A DNA stretch of 64,000 nucleotides from Anaerospora hongkongensis (GCF_004339805.1 NZ_SLUI01000017.1:36732-100731); one strand, 5' to 3'. Shown: positions 40,108 through 50,202, counted from the stretch's first letter. Notes: generated from the letters alone by a model not told the origin. A program made the numbers and translations.

Positions 40108-42777
40108 ATGTGGTTTTCTAAGTCGCAAGAAGAGGCAATTGCCGAATTTAATACCAAGCAGGTCTCAGGCCTGACTTTGCAGGAGGCGCAGGCCAGGCTG
40201 GCAAAATACGGTGAAAACAAGCTGAAAGGCAAACCGAAGAAAGGCCTGATTGCCTTATTCTTTGCTCAACTGCAGGATATGCTGATTTACGTTTTATTGG
40301 GAGCGGCAGTCATTACCGTTTATATCGGCGAATATGTAGATGCTGTGATTATCCTGCTGGTTGTTATCTTAAATGCGGTGATTGGTGTTGTTCAGGAATA
40401 CAAAGCGGAAAAAGCCATCGAAGCTCTTCAGGAAATGACCACTCCCCGGTCACTTGTCAGACGGGACGGAGAAGTAAAAGAAATCCACTCGGAAGAATTA
40501 GTACCCGGCGATATTGTTATCCTCGATGCCGGGCGGTATGTGCCGGCTGATTTGAGGCTCATTGAAAGTGCCAATCTAAAAATAGAAGAATCGTCGCTGA
40601 CCGGAGAATCAGTTCCCTCGGAAAAAAATGCAGCTGATCTGCATGAAGATCCTAAAACGCCAATTGGCGATAAAACCAATATGGCTTTTATGTCCACTTT
40701 GGTTACCTATGGCCGGGGCGAAGGTGTTGTTGTGGCAACAGCAATGGATACGGAAATTGGCAGGATTGCCACTATTCTGGATGAAGATATCGAGGAAATG
40801 ACGCCGCTGCAGAAAAGGCTGGATGAGTTGGGCAAAGCGCTGGGCTTTCTTGCTATTGGCATCTGCGTATTGATTTTTGTCATTGCTTTATTTCAAAACC
40901 GGGATCTATTCGAAATGTTTATTACAGCCATCAGTCTGGCTGTGGCGGCAATACCGGAAGGGCTGCCGGCAATTGTGGCCATTGTACTGGCACTTGGTGT
41001 TACCCGGATGTCGAAAATTAACGCGATAGTGAAAAAGCTCCCTGCTGTTGAGTCGCTTGGTTCGGTCAATATTATTTGTTCCGACAAGACAGGTACACTT
41101 ACGCAGAACAAAATGACAGTGGTCAAGCTATATACCCTTGGCAATGAAAAGGATGTCCCCACCGAAGTTACAGACCTTGAGGCATCACCGGATGAGCAGG
41201 AACTGATCAAATCCTTTGTCCTCTGTTCGGATGCGACTTATGAGAATGGGGAAAGCACAGGTGATCCTACCGAGGTGGCGTTGGTTGTGCTGGGCGAAAA
41301 ATACAACCTGGGCCGGAAGACACTACATGCCGGGTATAAGCGGGTTAGTGAAAATCCCTTTGACTCGGACCGGAAACTCATGTCAACTCTCAATCGGGAA
41401 GAACATGCTTTCCGGGTTCATACCAAAGGCGCTATCGATAATATTCTAATGCTGTCAAAGTACGCGTTAGTCAATGGACAAGCTGTTCCCCTAACGGAAG
41501 AAATGAAAGCCACCTATCTCAAGATTGCCGAAAAAATGTCCGATAACGCACTTAGGGTGCTGGGCACGGCGTTTAAAAATACCGATACTGTCGTCAGCCC
41601 GGCTGAAATGGAAAGAGATTTAACCGTTGTTGGTCTGGTAGGGATGATTGATCCACCAAGACTAGAGGTTAAGGACTCGATTGCGGAAGCTAAAAATGCC
41701 GGTATCACGCCAGTCATGATAACCGGCGACCATAAAAATACGGCAGTGGCTATTGCCAAGGAGCTGGGGATTGCCACTTCGCTGGAACAAAGCATTACCG
41801 GCGCCGAACTCGATGAACTGACGGAAGAAGAATTCGTTAGCAGGATTAGTCAGTACCGGGTATTTGCCCGGGTATCGCCTGAACATAAAGTAAAGATTGT
41901 CAAGGCGTATCAGGCTCATGGCAATGTAGTTTCCATGACCGGTGACGGTGTCAATGATGCTCCTTCCTTAAAAAATGCCGATATTGGGGTTGCCATGGGA
42001 ATTACGGGTACTGATGTTTCCAAAGGTGCCAGTGACATGATCCTGACTGACGATAACTTCACGACGATTGTTCATGCGATAGAAGAGGGCCGGAACATCT
42101 ATAATAATATTAAAAAATCAGTTATCTTTCTCCTATCCTGCAATTTAGGCGAAGTAATTGCTATCTTCTTTTCCGTCCTGTTTTACTGGCCGGTACCGTT
42201 GATGGCTACCCAGCTGCTGTGGATCAATTTAATTACCGATACCCTGCCTGCTATTGCACTGGGGGTTGACCCTGGGGATAAGGATGTTATGAAGAAGAAG
42301 CCCCGCAACCCGAAAGAAGGCTTTTTTGCCAAAGGAGCCGGTTTCCGGGCCGTGCTTGGCGGTACGCTGATTGGTGCACTTACGCTGGCCGCTTTCTACT
42401 TTGGGTTACGGGAGTATGGCTACAGCTTAAGCTCAAAAAATATCCCGGAGGCAGTGTTAACCTATGCCCGGACAATGGCCTTTGTAGTACTGGCAGGTTC
42501 CCAATTGTTCTTCTCACTGGCTATGCGCCATTCCACTAAGTCCATTTTCCAAATAGGCCTGTTTTCGAACCGGTTTCTCATTTTGGCGATCATTATTGGC
42601 TTTATGCTGCAGCTCATGGTGATCTCCGTTCCGTTCCTTGCCAGTGCCTTTAAGGTACAAATGCTTTCTGCAGCGGATTGGGGGCTGGTGCTTTTGTTCA
42701 GCCTGGTGCCGCTGATCCTCAAAGAACTATCCAAGCTGTTCATGAGAGACGCGGAAGCGGAGCATATTGAAAAATAA
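40108..42777 (+). CDS. Cation-transporting P-type ATPase, calcium (type IIA) family
   Basis: An 889-residue P2A-type pump that probably exports Ca2+ with ATP. Domains in order: N-terminal cation-ATPase domain (GLTLQEAQARLAKYGENKLK), membrane helices 1-2, actuator with SLTGESVPSEK near residue 172, helices 3-4 with the metal-site motif AAIPEGLPAIV near 290, the phosphorylation site CSDKTGTLTQNK near 330, the nucleotide domain, the hinge TGDGVNDAPSLKNADIG near 615, and six C-terminal helices with NLITDTLPAIALGVDP near 710. Length and motifs are complete. AGAAAGGAATG upstream. It ends at a perfect 32-bp palindromic terminator. Confidence 0.93.
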   Translation: MWFSKSQEEAIAEFNTKQVSGLTLQEAQARLAKYGENKLKGKPKKGLIALFFAQLQDMLIYVLLGAAVITVYIGEYVDAVIILLVVILNAVIGVVQEYKAEKAIEALQEMTTPRSLVRRDGEVKEIHSEELVPGDIVILDAGRYVPADLRLIESANLKIEESSLTGESVPSEKNAADLHEDPKTPIGDKTNMAFMSTLVTYGRGEGVVVATAMDTEIGRIATILDEDIEEMTPLQKRLDELGKALGFLAIGICVLIFVIALFQNRDLFEMFITAISLAVAAIPEGLPAIVAIVLALGVTRMSKINAIVKKLPAVESLGSVNIICSDKTGTLTQNKMTVVKLYTLGNEKDVPTEVTDLEASPDEQELIKSFVLCSDATYENGESTGDPTEVALVVLGEKYNLGRKTLHAGYKRVSENPFDSDRKLMSTLNREEHAFRVHTKGAIDNILMLSKYALVNGQAVPLTEEMKATYLKIAEKMSDNALRVLGTAFKNTDTVVSPAEMERDLTVVGLVGMIDPPRLEVKDSIAEAKNAGITPVMITGDHKNTAVAIAKELGIATSLEQSITGAELDELTEEEFVSRISQYRVFARVSPEHKVKIVKAYQAHGNVVSMTGDGVNDAPSLKNADIGVAMGITGTDVSKGASDMILTDDNFTTIVHAIEEGRNIYNNIKKSVIFLLSCNLGEVIAIFFSVLFYWPVPLMATQLLWINLITDTLPAIALGVDPGDKDVMKKKPRNPKEGFFAKGAGFRAVLGGTLIGALTLAAFYFGLREYGYSLSSKNIPEAVLTYARTMAFVVLAGSQLFFSLAMRHSTKSIFQIGLFSNRFLILAIIIGFMLQLMVISVPFLASAFKVQMLSAADWGLVLLFSLVPLILKELSKLFMRDAEAEHIEK

Positions 42778-42789
42778 ATACCTGCCAAC

Positions 42790-42828
42790 AAGGCACCTTA
42801 CAAAATTTTGTAAGGTGCCTTGTTTACG
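42790..42828 (+). terminator. Palindromic intrinsic terminator of the P-type ATPase
   Basis: AAGGCACCTTACAAAA and TTTTGTAAGGTGCCTT form an uninterrupted inverted repeat (42790-42821), then GTTTACG. Confidence 0.8.
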
Positions 42829-42908
42829 CTTGCGGAAAATATAGTGGCAATTAAGAGCACTCAATCATATAATACATTATTGGAATTCGCTGGAAAGAGG
42901 TGCAACTC

Positions 42909-45125
42909 GTGATCAGCATTATTGTGATAACCTACAATAAACTGGACTATAGCAAGCTTTGCATTGACAGCATCCGCAAATATACTGCGCAGGGAACTTA
43001 TAAAATTATTGTTATTGATAATGGTTCTACCGATGGAACAATCGCGTGGCTGCAGGAGCAATCTGATCTGCGCGTAATTCTAAATTCCGTAAACGTTGGT
43101 TTTCCCGCAGCCTGTAATCAGGGAATTATTGCTGCCGGCGACAATGATATTATGCTGTTAAATAACGATACAATTGTTACGCCAGGGTGGCTGGACAATC
43201 TGGAAAAGTGTCTCCTGAGCGCTGATGATATTGGTGCTGCCGGAACGGTTACTAACAATTGCTCCAATTTCCAGACCATCGTCTGCAAGTACGACAGTAT
43301 TAATGAAATGATTCAGTTTGCCCGGCAGTTTAACCGCTCTGATCCCACTCTGTGGGAAAACAGACAGCGGCTGGTTGCCTACTGTATGCTGATTAAGGCC
43401 GAGGTAATTAAGAAAATTGGATTACTGGACGAAATTTTTACACCGGGCAACTATGAGGATGACGATTATAGTGTTCGTATACGCAATGCCGGTTATCGCC
43501 TGCTATTGTGCCGTGACACCTTTGTTCATCATTTTGGCAGTGTATCGTTTGGTGCCCAGTCGGCGCAGTTTAGCACCCTTTTACAGACCAATAAGCAGAA
43601 GTTTATTAATAAATGGGGATTTGGCCCCCACAGTGCTCCGTCATCCAACCGGATCGAAGATGAAGAATTAAAGCAGTGGTTTGCCTATGAACACAATTTT
43701 AACTATTATCGTCAATTGATCGAAAATGAGCGTTGTAAATTTAACGAGCTGCTTGATCAGGCCGAATATGCTTTTTTAACCGGAGACTGTGAAAAAGCAA
43801 TGACCAAGATGATGAATGCGGCCAATACCGCCCACCATTCGCATCCCGGCTTTTTGACTTCACCGCGGCTGGAGAACCTTTTGCGGAGAATCGCTGCGGC
43901 CAGTACTGTTCAGACAGCTTTTCCTGTTGTAGCAGTCCCCAAAGCAGCTGATAAACGAAACGTTTTACATATTCTTAGTCAGGGTTATGCCGGAGGCGGG
44001 CATACCAGAACGGTAAGAAACTGGATTCGGATGGATACTGGCTCGGCCCACTCAATCCTCGTAACCTTAAATAGTGACACTACTCCTGCGGAACTGTCCA
44101 CAGCCGCAATGGAGTCAGGCGGTTGGTATATTGCACTCGATAAGGTGGGCCTTTCTTTGGTTCAGCGGGCAAAACTAGTACGGGACCTGGCAGACTCAAC
44201 AGCAGATATTGTGGTGCTTCATCTTCATCCTCACGATCCGGTTGGGGCGGTGGCATTTGCGACCGGCAGTAAACCACCGGTCATATTTGTTAATCATGCG
44301 TACCATGCTTTCTCGATCGGGATGACTTGTGCTGATATTGTGGCCGATCATGGACCTTCAGGTCAGTTTATTACGCAGACCAGCAGAGGACTTAGCAGGT
44401 CCAGTCATTTGCCGCTGCCGCTGGAAGCACCGCTGGAACTTGAAGAGAAAAAATCTGCTAAAGAAAAGCTTGGGATACCTGAAAACGAGATCGTATTCTT
44501 GACTACAGCCAAGGTATTCCGGTTAGCAGCCTGTGGCGACTATAATTTTAAAACCTTGCTCAAGGAAATATGCGGCAAATATCCGAACACCACATTTCTG
44601 ATTGCAGGCATTGCGGAAGCCGGCGAGTGGACGCAATTAAAGAACGAAACCAATAACCGGATTAAAGCACTGGGGGCAGTTAGTGATCTAAGGCTCTATC
44701 AGAGTGCGGCCGATATTTATCTTGATTCTCTTCCGTTAGGGTCATTGGAAGATGTTCTGGCGGCGGCTATTTTGGGAATACCGGTAATCGGCCTGAGCGG
44801 AGTGATTGCCAGGCAGTTTGACAATGAATTTGCATCCCCCAACTGCCGGACTCACTTTACGAGCAGAAGTGAATTCAATACGGCGCTGGACCGGCTGGTA
44901 ACGGATGGCGATTATCGGCGCCGAGTGGGTGAGTGCTTACGAGCGGAAATCCTTCAGAATCATCATTCGGATTGGACTAAGAGTCTGGAACAGCTGTATG
45001 CTTCGCTTCCCAGCTCACATACGCTGCCGGAAATACCGGCAGTGGAAGAGACTCCTGGTCGAAGCGATATTATCTGGTCCTATTTTCAGCAGCAATCCGG
45101 CCTAAGCAACTCCCGGTTTGGTTAA
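42909..45125 (+). CDS. Two-domain glycosyltransferase (GT2 plus GT4-like)
   Basis: A ~738-residue cytoplasmic protein. The N-terminal GT2 domain (residues ~1-230) has ISIIVITYNK, VIDNGSTDGT, the DXD-type LLNNDTIVTPGW near 92 and the YEDDDYSVRIRNAGY loop near 185. A helical linker follows. From ~350 there is a GT-B glycosyltransferase: HILSQGYAGGGHTRTVRNW, DIVVLHLHPHDPVG, then a GT4-like C-terminal half (LTTAKVFRLAACGDY, GSLEDVLAAAILGIPVI). It probably adds two sugars to a surface glycan or flagellin. The GTG at 42909 has AAGAGGTG 7 nt upstream and is preferred over 42900. Its GT2 domain is a paralogue of the one in the next gene, 54 bp downstream. Confidence 0.8.
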   Translation: MISIIVITYNKLDYSKLCIDSIRKYTAQGTYKIIVIDNGSTDGTIAWLQEQSDLRVILNSVNVGFPAACNQGIIAAGDNDIMLLNNDTIVTPGWLDNLEKCLLSADDIGAAGTVTNNCSNFQTIVCKYDSINEMIQFARQFNRSDPTLWENRQRLVAYCMLIKAEVIKKIGLLDEIFTPGNYEDDDYSVRIRNAGYRLLLCRDTFVHHFGSVSFGAQSAQFSTLLQTNKQKFINKWGFGPHSAPSSNRIEDEELKQWFAYEHNFNYYRQLIENERCKFNELLDQAEYAFLTGDCEKAMTKMMNAANTAHHSHPGFLTSPRLENLLRRIAAASTVQTAFPVVAVPKAADKRNVLHILSQGYAGGGHTRTVRNWIRMDTGSAHSILVTLNSDTTPAELSTAAMESGGWYIALDKVGLSLVQRAKLVRDLADSTADIVVLHLHPHDPVGAVAFATGSKPPVIFVNHAYHAFSIGMTCADIVADHGPSGQFITQTSRGLSRSSHLPLPLEAPLELEEKKSAKEKLGIPENEIVFLTTAKVFRLAACGDYNFKTLLKEICGKYPNTTFLIAGIAEAGEWTQLKNETNNRIKALGAVSDLRLYQSAADIYLDSLPLGSLEDVLAAAILGIPVIGLSGVIARQFDNEFASPNCRTHFTSRSEFNTALDRLVTDGDYRRRVGECLRAEILQNHHSDWTKSLEQLYASLPSSHTLPEIPAVEETPGRSDIIWSYFQQQSGLSNSRFG

Positions 45126-45179
45126 AAGACTGGATTTACAAGCCGATTTTGAACGAAAAGGGATAAGTGAGAGGGAAAT

Positions 45180-47252
45180 ATGAAAACAAGTATAATTATC
45201 TGGGCCTATAATCAGTTATGCTATTTGCAGCAGTGTATTGCCAGTATTCGTAGATACACTGCTGCCGGGACTGTCGAAATCATTGTCGTTGATGATCATT
45301 CGACTGACGGCACGAAAGAATGGCTCGGCAGCCAGCCGGATATCCTCTGCATTTGCAATGAGGAGCACAAGGGATATCCGGCTGGCTGTAATCAGGGTTT
45401 ACAGCTGGCCTCTGGCGACAATTTGCTGCTATTGGATACTGATGTTGTAGTCACGCAAGGCTGGCTGGATAATTTGCTCCATAGTCTGTACAGCAGCGAC
45501 CAAATAGGAGCAGTGGCACCAGTTACAAACAACAGTGCCTATTATCAGTCGTTGCCGGTTACGTATCAGAATCTGGAGGAAGTGCAGATATTTGCCCAGA
45601 GACATAACCGGCTTAATCCACAGCTTTGGGAAGAGCGGATCAAGCTGGTCGGCTGTTGTATGCTTATAAAGCGAGCTGCAGTGGAGTCAGCAGGTCAACT
45701 GGATGAAAGTCTGGAACCGGGCTATCTTGCAGATGAGGATTATTCCTTTCGCATCCGGTTTGGGGGATACAAACTTCTGCTATGCCGGGATACCTTCGTG
45801 TATCATGCAGGAGTGGAGCATTTTACTAACGGGCCGGGCGGACATTATCACTGGTTTAATCAAAATTTACAAAAGTTTAGCGCTAAATGGGGGTTTAATC
45901 TCACTTACTCCACCTGGATTCGGCATGATATAACGGGGCTGCTGGAGAACCCCAAAACGCAGGCGATTACCGTTTTGGAAATTGGCTGTGCCTGCGGAGC
46001 AACGCTGCTGAAAATCAAGAATGAATATCCCCAGGCCAAGCTTTATGGCATCGAGCTTAATGAGCAAGCGGCGTTAAGTGCAAAGTTATTTGCCGATGTT
46101 ATTGCGGCCGATATCGAAAAAACAACACTGCCCTATGAGGAGGAATACTTTGATTATGTGATTTTGGCAGATGTTCTAGAACACTTGACTGATCCGTGGA
46201 AAGCGCTGGAAAATATTCGGCCTCATTTGAAGCCGGGAGGGCAGATTTTGGCGAGTATTCCCAATATCATGCACTTTAGTGTCCTGCGGAGCCTGCTGCA
46301 GGGGAACTGGACGTATGAAGAAGCCGGGATTTTAGACAAAACTCATCTACGGTTTTTTACCCTCAATGAAATAAAGAAGCTGTTTACCAGTACCGGCTAT
46401 CAGGTCGGCAGCTACCGCCCCAATACGATTTATGAGTCACCTGCCGATCAGGAATTTATCCGCAGTCTGGCTGCTATTTCCGGCAATAGCCTGCTGCAGG
46501 AGCAATGCCGGACTTATCAATACATTGTTAAAGCCCGCAGGCCGGTTGGTGCTTGTCCCACTTTTTCAGCGGAACGGATCTTGGATGACAGGAAGATTTG
46601 TTTTGTTATCTGCGAAGGGGATGAAGCCAAATTCCCGCAATGTCTTTCTCATATAGAAGGACTCGAAATCCCCAGCGGCTACGAAGTAGAGGTACTGAAT
46701 GTAACAAATTGCGTTTCTATGGCTGCTGCATACAACCAGGCAATCAGCCAATCAAACGCTAAATATAAGGTATATCTTCATCCGGATATATACATCATTC
46801 ATAAAACGCTGCTTCAGGATATGATCACGATTTTTACTAACCCGCAAATTGGCATGCTTGGGGTTGTCGGCTGCTCCCAGCTTCCGGCTAACGGCATTTG
46901 GTGGGAAGCGGCCGGTAAGTACGGTAAGGTGTATGATAGTCACTCAGGAGAGCTGGGGCTTGTTGCCTTTCAGGAGATTGAGCAGCCTTATCAGGCGGTT
47001 CAATGTGTTGATGGGCTGCTGATGATCACCCAATATGACCTTCCCTGGCAGCAAGAGGTTTTTGCCGGATGGCATTTTTATGATCTGGCTCAGTGCCTGG
47101 AATTCAGTCATGCCGGCTACAGTGTGGTTATTCCCCGGCAGCAGCAGCCTTGGTGCATACACAACTGCGGAGTTGTGAATCTAAGCAACGGTTATGAAGA
47201 TGACCGCAAAGTCTTTGTTACCGCTTATTTACAGGATTTACAGCCAAGATAA
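45180..47252 (+). CDS. Three-domain glycosyltransferase-methyltransferase-glycosyltransferase
   Basis: A 690-residue fusion. The N-terminal GT2 domain (1-~230) has TSIIIWAYNQ, IIVVDDHSTDGT, LLLDTDVVVTQGW and LADEDYSFRIRFGGY. A SAM methyltransferase (~255-430) follows: VLEIGCACGATLLKIK, LYGIELNEQA, YVILADVLEHLTDPWKALEN. The C-terminal domain (~460-690) resembles the GT2-like family typified by KYKVYLHPDIYII with W-x-x-(Y)D and CVDGLLMIT positions. The fusion suggests assembly and methylation of the same glycan by one protein, perhaps O-methylated sugar on flagellin or S-layer. GAGAGGGA lies upstream of ATG 45180. It is co-directional with, and probably in one operon with, the preceding gene. 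Confidence 0.8.
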   Translation: MKTSIIIWAYNQLCYLQQCIASIRRYTAAGTVEIIVVDDHSTDGTKEWLGSQPDILCICNEEHKGYPAGCNQGLQLASGDNLLLLDTDVVVTQGWLDNLLHSLYSSDQIGAVAPVTNNSAYYQSLPVTYQNLEEVQIFAQRHNRLNPQLWEERIKLVGCCMLIKRAAVESAGQLDESLEPGYLADEDYSFRIRFGGYKLLLCRDTFVYHAGVEHFTNGPGGHYHWFNQNLQKFSAKWGFNLTYSTWIRHDITGLLENPKTQAITVLEIGCACGATLLKIKNEYPQAKLYGIELNEQAALSAKLFADVIAADIEKTTLPYEEEYFDYVILADVLEHLTDPWKALENIRPHLKPGGQILASIPNIMHFSVLRSLLQGNWTYEEAGILDKTHLRFFTLNEIKKLFTSTGYQVGSYRPNTIYESPADQEFIRSLAAISGNSLLQEQCRTYQYIVKARRPVGACPTFSAERILDDRKICFVICEGDEAKFPQCLSHIEGLEIPSGYEVEVLNVTNCVSMAAAYNQAISQSNAKYKVYLHPDIYIIHKTLLQDMITIFTNPQIGMLGVVGCSQLPANGIWWEAAGKYGKVYDSHSGELGLVAFQEIEQPYQAVQCVDGLLMITQYDLPWQQEVFAGWHFYDLAQCLEFSHAGYSVVIPRQQQPWCIHNCGVVNLSNGYEDDRKVFVTAYLQDLQPR

Positions 47253-47256
47253 CAAC

Positions 47257-47308
47257 AAAAAAAGGCACCTGAAAATCCTCCGCGGTGGATTTACAGGTGT
47301 CTTTTTTT
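47257..47308 (+). terminator. Intrinsic terminator of the glycosyltransferase pair
   Basis: AAAAAGGCACCTGAAAATCC pairs with GGATTTACAGGTGTC around a short GC-rich loop, followed by TTTTTTT. Confidence 0.85.
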
Positions 47309-47381
47309 GTTGCTACAGTTCACATTTTTAGTCAATGTGCTATTATAGATAATAGAATTAGTATGTTTGGAGTGCTGAGCT

Positions 47382-48287
47382 TTGGATGAAACAGATGAAC
47401 GGCACCGCGCCTTGAGTGCCTTATTTTTGGTTGTTTTTCTTTGGGGAGTTAATACGATCTCGATCAAGTACTTGACTGACTTTTTTCCGCCGCTGGCCCT
47501 GGCGCCGGTCCGCCTTTCGCTGGCAGCGGTCTTTCTCTTACTGATTGCGTACTGCCGGCATGGCTGGCATAAAGTAGATCGCCGGGCCTGGCGGTCAATA
47601 GCAGGCATTGCCGTGCTCTCAATCTTTTTGCATCAAATTGCGCTTACCTATGGGATCAAGGCCACCAGTGCAACCCATTCGGTCATTATCCTCGGTTCCA
47701 GCCCGTTGTGTACCATATTGCTGGCTAATGTGCTTTTCAAGGAAGCCTTTACGCTGGAAAAGTGCATGGGTATAGCCTTGGGGATGGGCGGTCTGGCTGC
47801 CGTCATCTGTGGTAAAGCCCAGGGGGCAGCGACGTTATATGGTGATCTGCTGGTTTTTGTTGCCATGTTTACATTTGTCTGCGGCTGTTTTTTTGTCAAA
47901 CAGGCTACAGTAACCGTGCCGCCCCTGGTTGTTACCGCCTACAGTCATGGTCTGGGGGCCGCAGGACTTATGCTGCTCGGACTTATCGTTAATCCCGTCT
48001 GGACGTATTCGCCTGACAGCCTGGGAATCAATACGCTGGCCGTGCTGCTATTCTCCAGCTTTATCAGCACAGCGATCGGGGCAGTGCTATGGAATATGGG
48101 GATACAAAAAGTTGGCGCAACGACCGCGTCCTTGTTTCAGAATGCATCGCCTATTGTCGGCGTATTTGCCTCTGCATTTTTTCTTGGCGAACAATTAAGC
48201 TGGCTGCATTTTGCTGCCCTATCCCTGGTGCTGGTGGGAGTTGTGTTCGGTACTGGTATGCTGAGGCTGCCGGTACGGTCTGCATAG
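47382..48287 (+). CDS. EamA/DMT-superfamily transporter
   Basis: A 301-residue inner-membrane protein with ten hydrophobic helices in two EamA repeats (ALFLVVFLWGVNTISIKYLT near the N-terminus; second repeat from ~155). Such proteins export small metabolites or drugs; the substrate is not predictable. The start is TTG 47382 with GGAG at 47369-47372, because the overlapping ATG at 47386 is out of frame. Monocistronic, bounded by a terminator upstream and the convergent cyclase gene 5 bp downstream. Confidence 0.85.
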   Translation: MDETDERHRALSALFLVVFLWGVNTISIKYLTDFFPPLALAPVRLSLAAVFLLLIAYCRHGWHKVDRRAWRSIAGIAVLSIFLHQIALTYGIKATSATHSVIILGSSPLCTILLANVLFKEAFTLEKCMGIALGMGGLAAVICGKAQGAATLYGDLLVFVAMFTFVCGCFFVKQATVTVPPLVVTAYSHGLGAAGLMLLGLIVNPVWTYSPDSLGINTLAVLLFSSFISTAIGAVLWNMGIQKVGATTASLFQNASPIVGVFASAFFLGEQLSWLHFAALSLVLVGVVFGTGMLRLPVRSA

Positions 48288-48292
48288 CGGGA

Positions 48293-49198
48293 TTATCCTA
48301 TCGTAGCTCGATTTCGGCCGGCACGCTTACTCTGATACATCAGAGTATCGGCACGATTCACTAATGTTTCGAGAGTATCTGCGGAAGTGGCAAGCGTAGC
48401 TCCTATTGAAATTGTTACCTCAAGGGAATATCCGGTGATAGAGATCGGAGTTTGTTGTACAAGCATCCTTAATTTGTTTGCTATTCGATCTAACAAGGCG
48501 CTAGTAAAAGTTCCGGTTAGGACGATCAGAAGTTCTTCTCCGCCCCAGCGGATGACGTAGTCACCCTCACGAATAGCGCTCGATAATGTTTTGGATATCG
48601 TTTTGAGTACAAAATCCCCAATCGGATGTCCGTATGTATCATTTACTGTTTTAAATTTATCAATATCAGCAAAGAGCACAGCCATGCAGCGGCCGCCCAA
48701 TTGATGCTCGGCGAGTTTTGCATTCAGAATAATCTCGCCGTAGCGCCGGGTAAACATACCTGTAAGCTGATCGATGTTCGCCTTGTCTTTCAACTGCTCC
48801 AGCTCCCGGAACAACGTTTCATGGGGTGAGTTATCGACAAAGGCTTCAACCACCCCGGCAATAGATCCGTCTTCTGCCCAGAGCGGAAAAATGCGAATCG
48901 ATACAGGTACACGATAGCCCTTCTTGTGCCGGAAAAACACGTTGAGCTCTCTGGTTAAGCCGTCTTGAAGCGTAAGCGAAATGGGACACTGGCTTTCACA
49001 CAGGTTTTCACCATTTTGATCAATATGAGCAAGCATGTTTGTACAGTGCATATTTGCTATTGCTTCGCTGCTGGTGTAGCCGGTGATCAGCTCTGCGCTC
49101 CGATTCCAAAAGGTAACCTGTTTATTGGTATCAAGGCAATACACTCCGTCGAACAGGTTGTCCAATATCTGTTTACAGCTGCTGTTAAGTGAATCCAT
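48293..49198 (-). CDS. PAS-GGDEF diguanylate cyclase
   Basis: A 301-residue cytoplasmic protein. An N-terminal PAS domain (residues ~10-120: ILDNLFDGVYCLDTNKQVTF, YTSSEAIA) precedes the GGDEF domain (~140-300) with DQLTGMFTRRYGE, LFADIDKFKTVNDTYGHP and the active signature GGEEL near 222. The inhibitory I-site RxxD (REGD) lies five residues before it, so product inhibition is expected. It should make c-di-GMP, which could act on the degenerate-GGDEF polysaccharide protein encoded at 21806-22636. Two Cys near residues 53 and 70 of the PAS could bind a cofactor, but this is weak. AGAGGGGTGG precedes ATG 49198. Confidence 0.9.
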   Translation of the reverse strand: MDSLNSSCKQILDNLFDGVYCLDTNKQVTFWNRSAELITGYTSSEAIANMHCTNMLAHIDQNGENLCESQCPISLTLQDGLTRELNVFFRHKKGYRVPVSIRIFPLWAEDGSIAGVVEAFVDNSPHETLFRELEQLKDKANIDQLTGMFTRRYGEIILNAKLAEHQLGGRCMAVLFADIDKFKTVNDTYGHPIGDFVLKTISKTLSSAIREGDYVIRWGGEELLIVLTGTFTSALLDRIANKLRMLVQQTPISITGYSLEVTISIGATLATSADTLETLVNRADTLMYQSKRAGRNRATIG

Positions 49199-49335
49199 TC
49201 TACCACCCCTCTAAATCAATGTGGTTATTTTTATTTCTGGCATATTCTACTGGGCGATACTCCTACATTATGGCAGATTTACCAGTTTTTGAGAAGGTAA
49301 CTTTGTATAGTAAAAAAAATAAATGACCGGGAATT

Positions 49336-49373
49336 AAAAAGGCCTTAGTCAGATTAGTTGACTAAGGCCTTTT
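49336..49373. terminator. Bidirectional terminator at the end of the MerR gene
   Basis: AAAAAGGCCTTAGTCA pairs with TGACTAAGGCCTTTT. It serves the minus-strand MerR-type gene, whose stop overlaps it. Confidence 0.8.
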
Positions 49374-50202
49374 AGCATTCCAGCAGCACGGATATTCGCG
49401 CTTCACAATAGTAGGGGTCTTCAGCCATTGCCGTAGTGTCATCCAGGATGCTGTCGATATAGGCATGGCTGCTGAAAGTCAGAGTATGTTCATTGGCATA
49501 CTGGACAAGCTGTTGAAAAGCTTGATCAATTTTTGTCCAATCCCCTTTGTAATAACCTATTAGGTATTGCCCGGCCGGTTTATAGTTCGGGCTCTCTGGG
49601 ACACTGTTTTCATCAAGATAGTAAAAACAATGGGTGAACTGACTGAAGTCTTTTTGCTGCAGTTTTTTGGCATCAAGCATATAACCGCAGGGATAGCCGC
49701 TGTATGTACGCGTATGGTAGCTGTCCTGCATAAATGCCAGCATGACCTTCATTGCTTGTTCGAGCGGAACTTCACTAAATGAGCTGCTGATCAATACTGG
49801 CTGCGCCTGTTCCTGGACAACGGTCATTTTGGTAAAATCAATAGCTGGAGTGGCTGCAAGGTTGTTAAGCTTGTTATCCACAACTTTTTTCAGCCAGGTG
49901 AGTTCGGCAATTTGCTGCTCCAAAAGCTGCTGCTGATTCTGCAGCAGCTTTTGTGACGCTGCAGGGGTACAGTGTCTCAGATGCTGCTTAATTTCCTCCA
50001 GGGGAACCTGAAGTTTACGCAGCAGCTGGATGGCATCAAAGAGTCCGCTTTGGCCAAACGTATAATACCGGTAACCGTTTTCTGTTACAATTGCAGGCTT
50101 AAACAGGTCAATGCTGTCGTAATACATTAGGGTGCGTTTGCTGACACCGTATAAGGCGGCAAACTGGCCGGTTGTAAAATGTTTCTGTAAAATCTCATGC
50201 AT
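49372..50202 (-). CDS. MerR-family multidrug-responsive regulator (BmrR-like)
   Basis: A 276-residue regulator. The N-terminal MerR winged helix (residues ~10-80: TTGQFAALYGVSKRTLMYYD, then GYRYYTFGQ) is followed by a coiled-coil dimerisation helix (LLQNQQQLLEQQIAELTWLK) and a GyrI/effector-binding domain (~125-276: SGYPCGYMLDAKKL). This is the BmrR type, which binds lipophilic drugs. It is divergent from an RND pump operon, whose promoter has the 19-bp spacer diagnostic of MerR control, so it should activate that operon when ligand is bound. AGAGG lies 8 nt before ATG 50202. Confidence 0.88.
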   Translation of the reverse strand: MHEILQKHFTTGQFAALYGVSKRTLMYYDSIDLFKPAIVTENGYRYYTFGQSGLFDAIQLLRKLQVPLEEIKQHLRHCTPAASQKLLQNQQQLLEQQIAELTWLKKVVDNKLNNLAATPAIDFTKMTVVQEQAQPVLISSSFSEVPLEQAMKVMLAFMQDSYHTRTYSGYPCGYMLDAKKLQQKDFSQFTHCFYYLDENSVPESPNYKPAGQYLIGYYKGDWTKIDQAFQQLVQYANEHTLTFSSHAYIDSILDDTTAMAEDPYYCEARISVLLEC

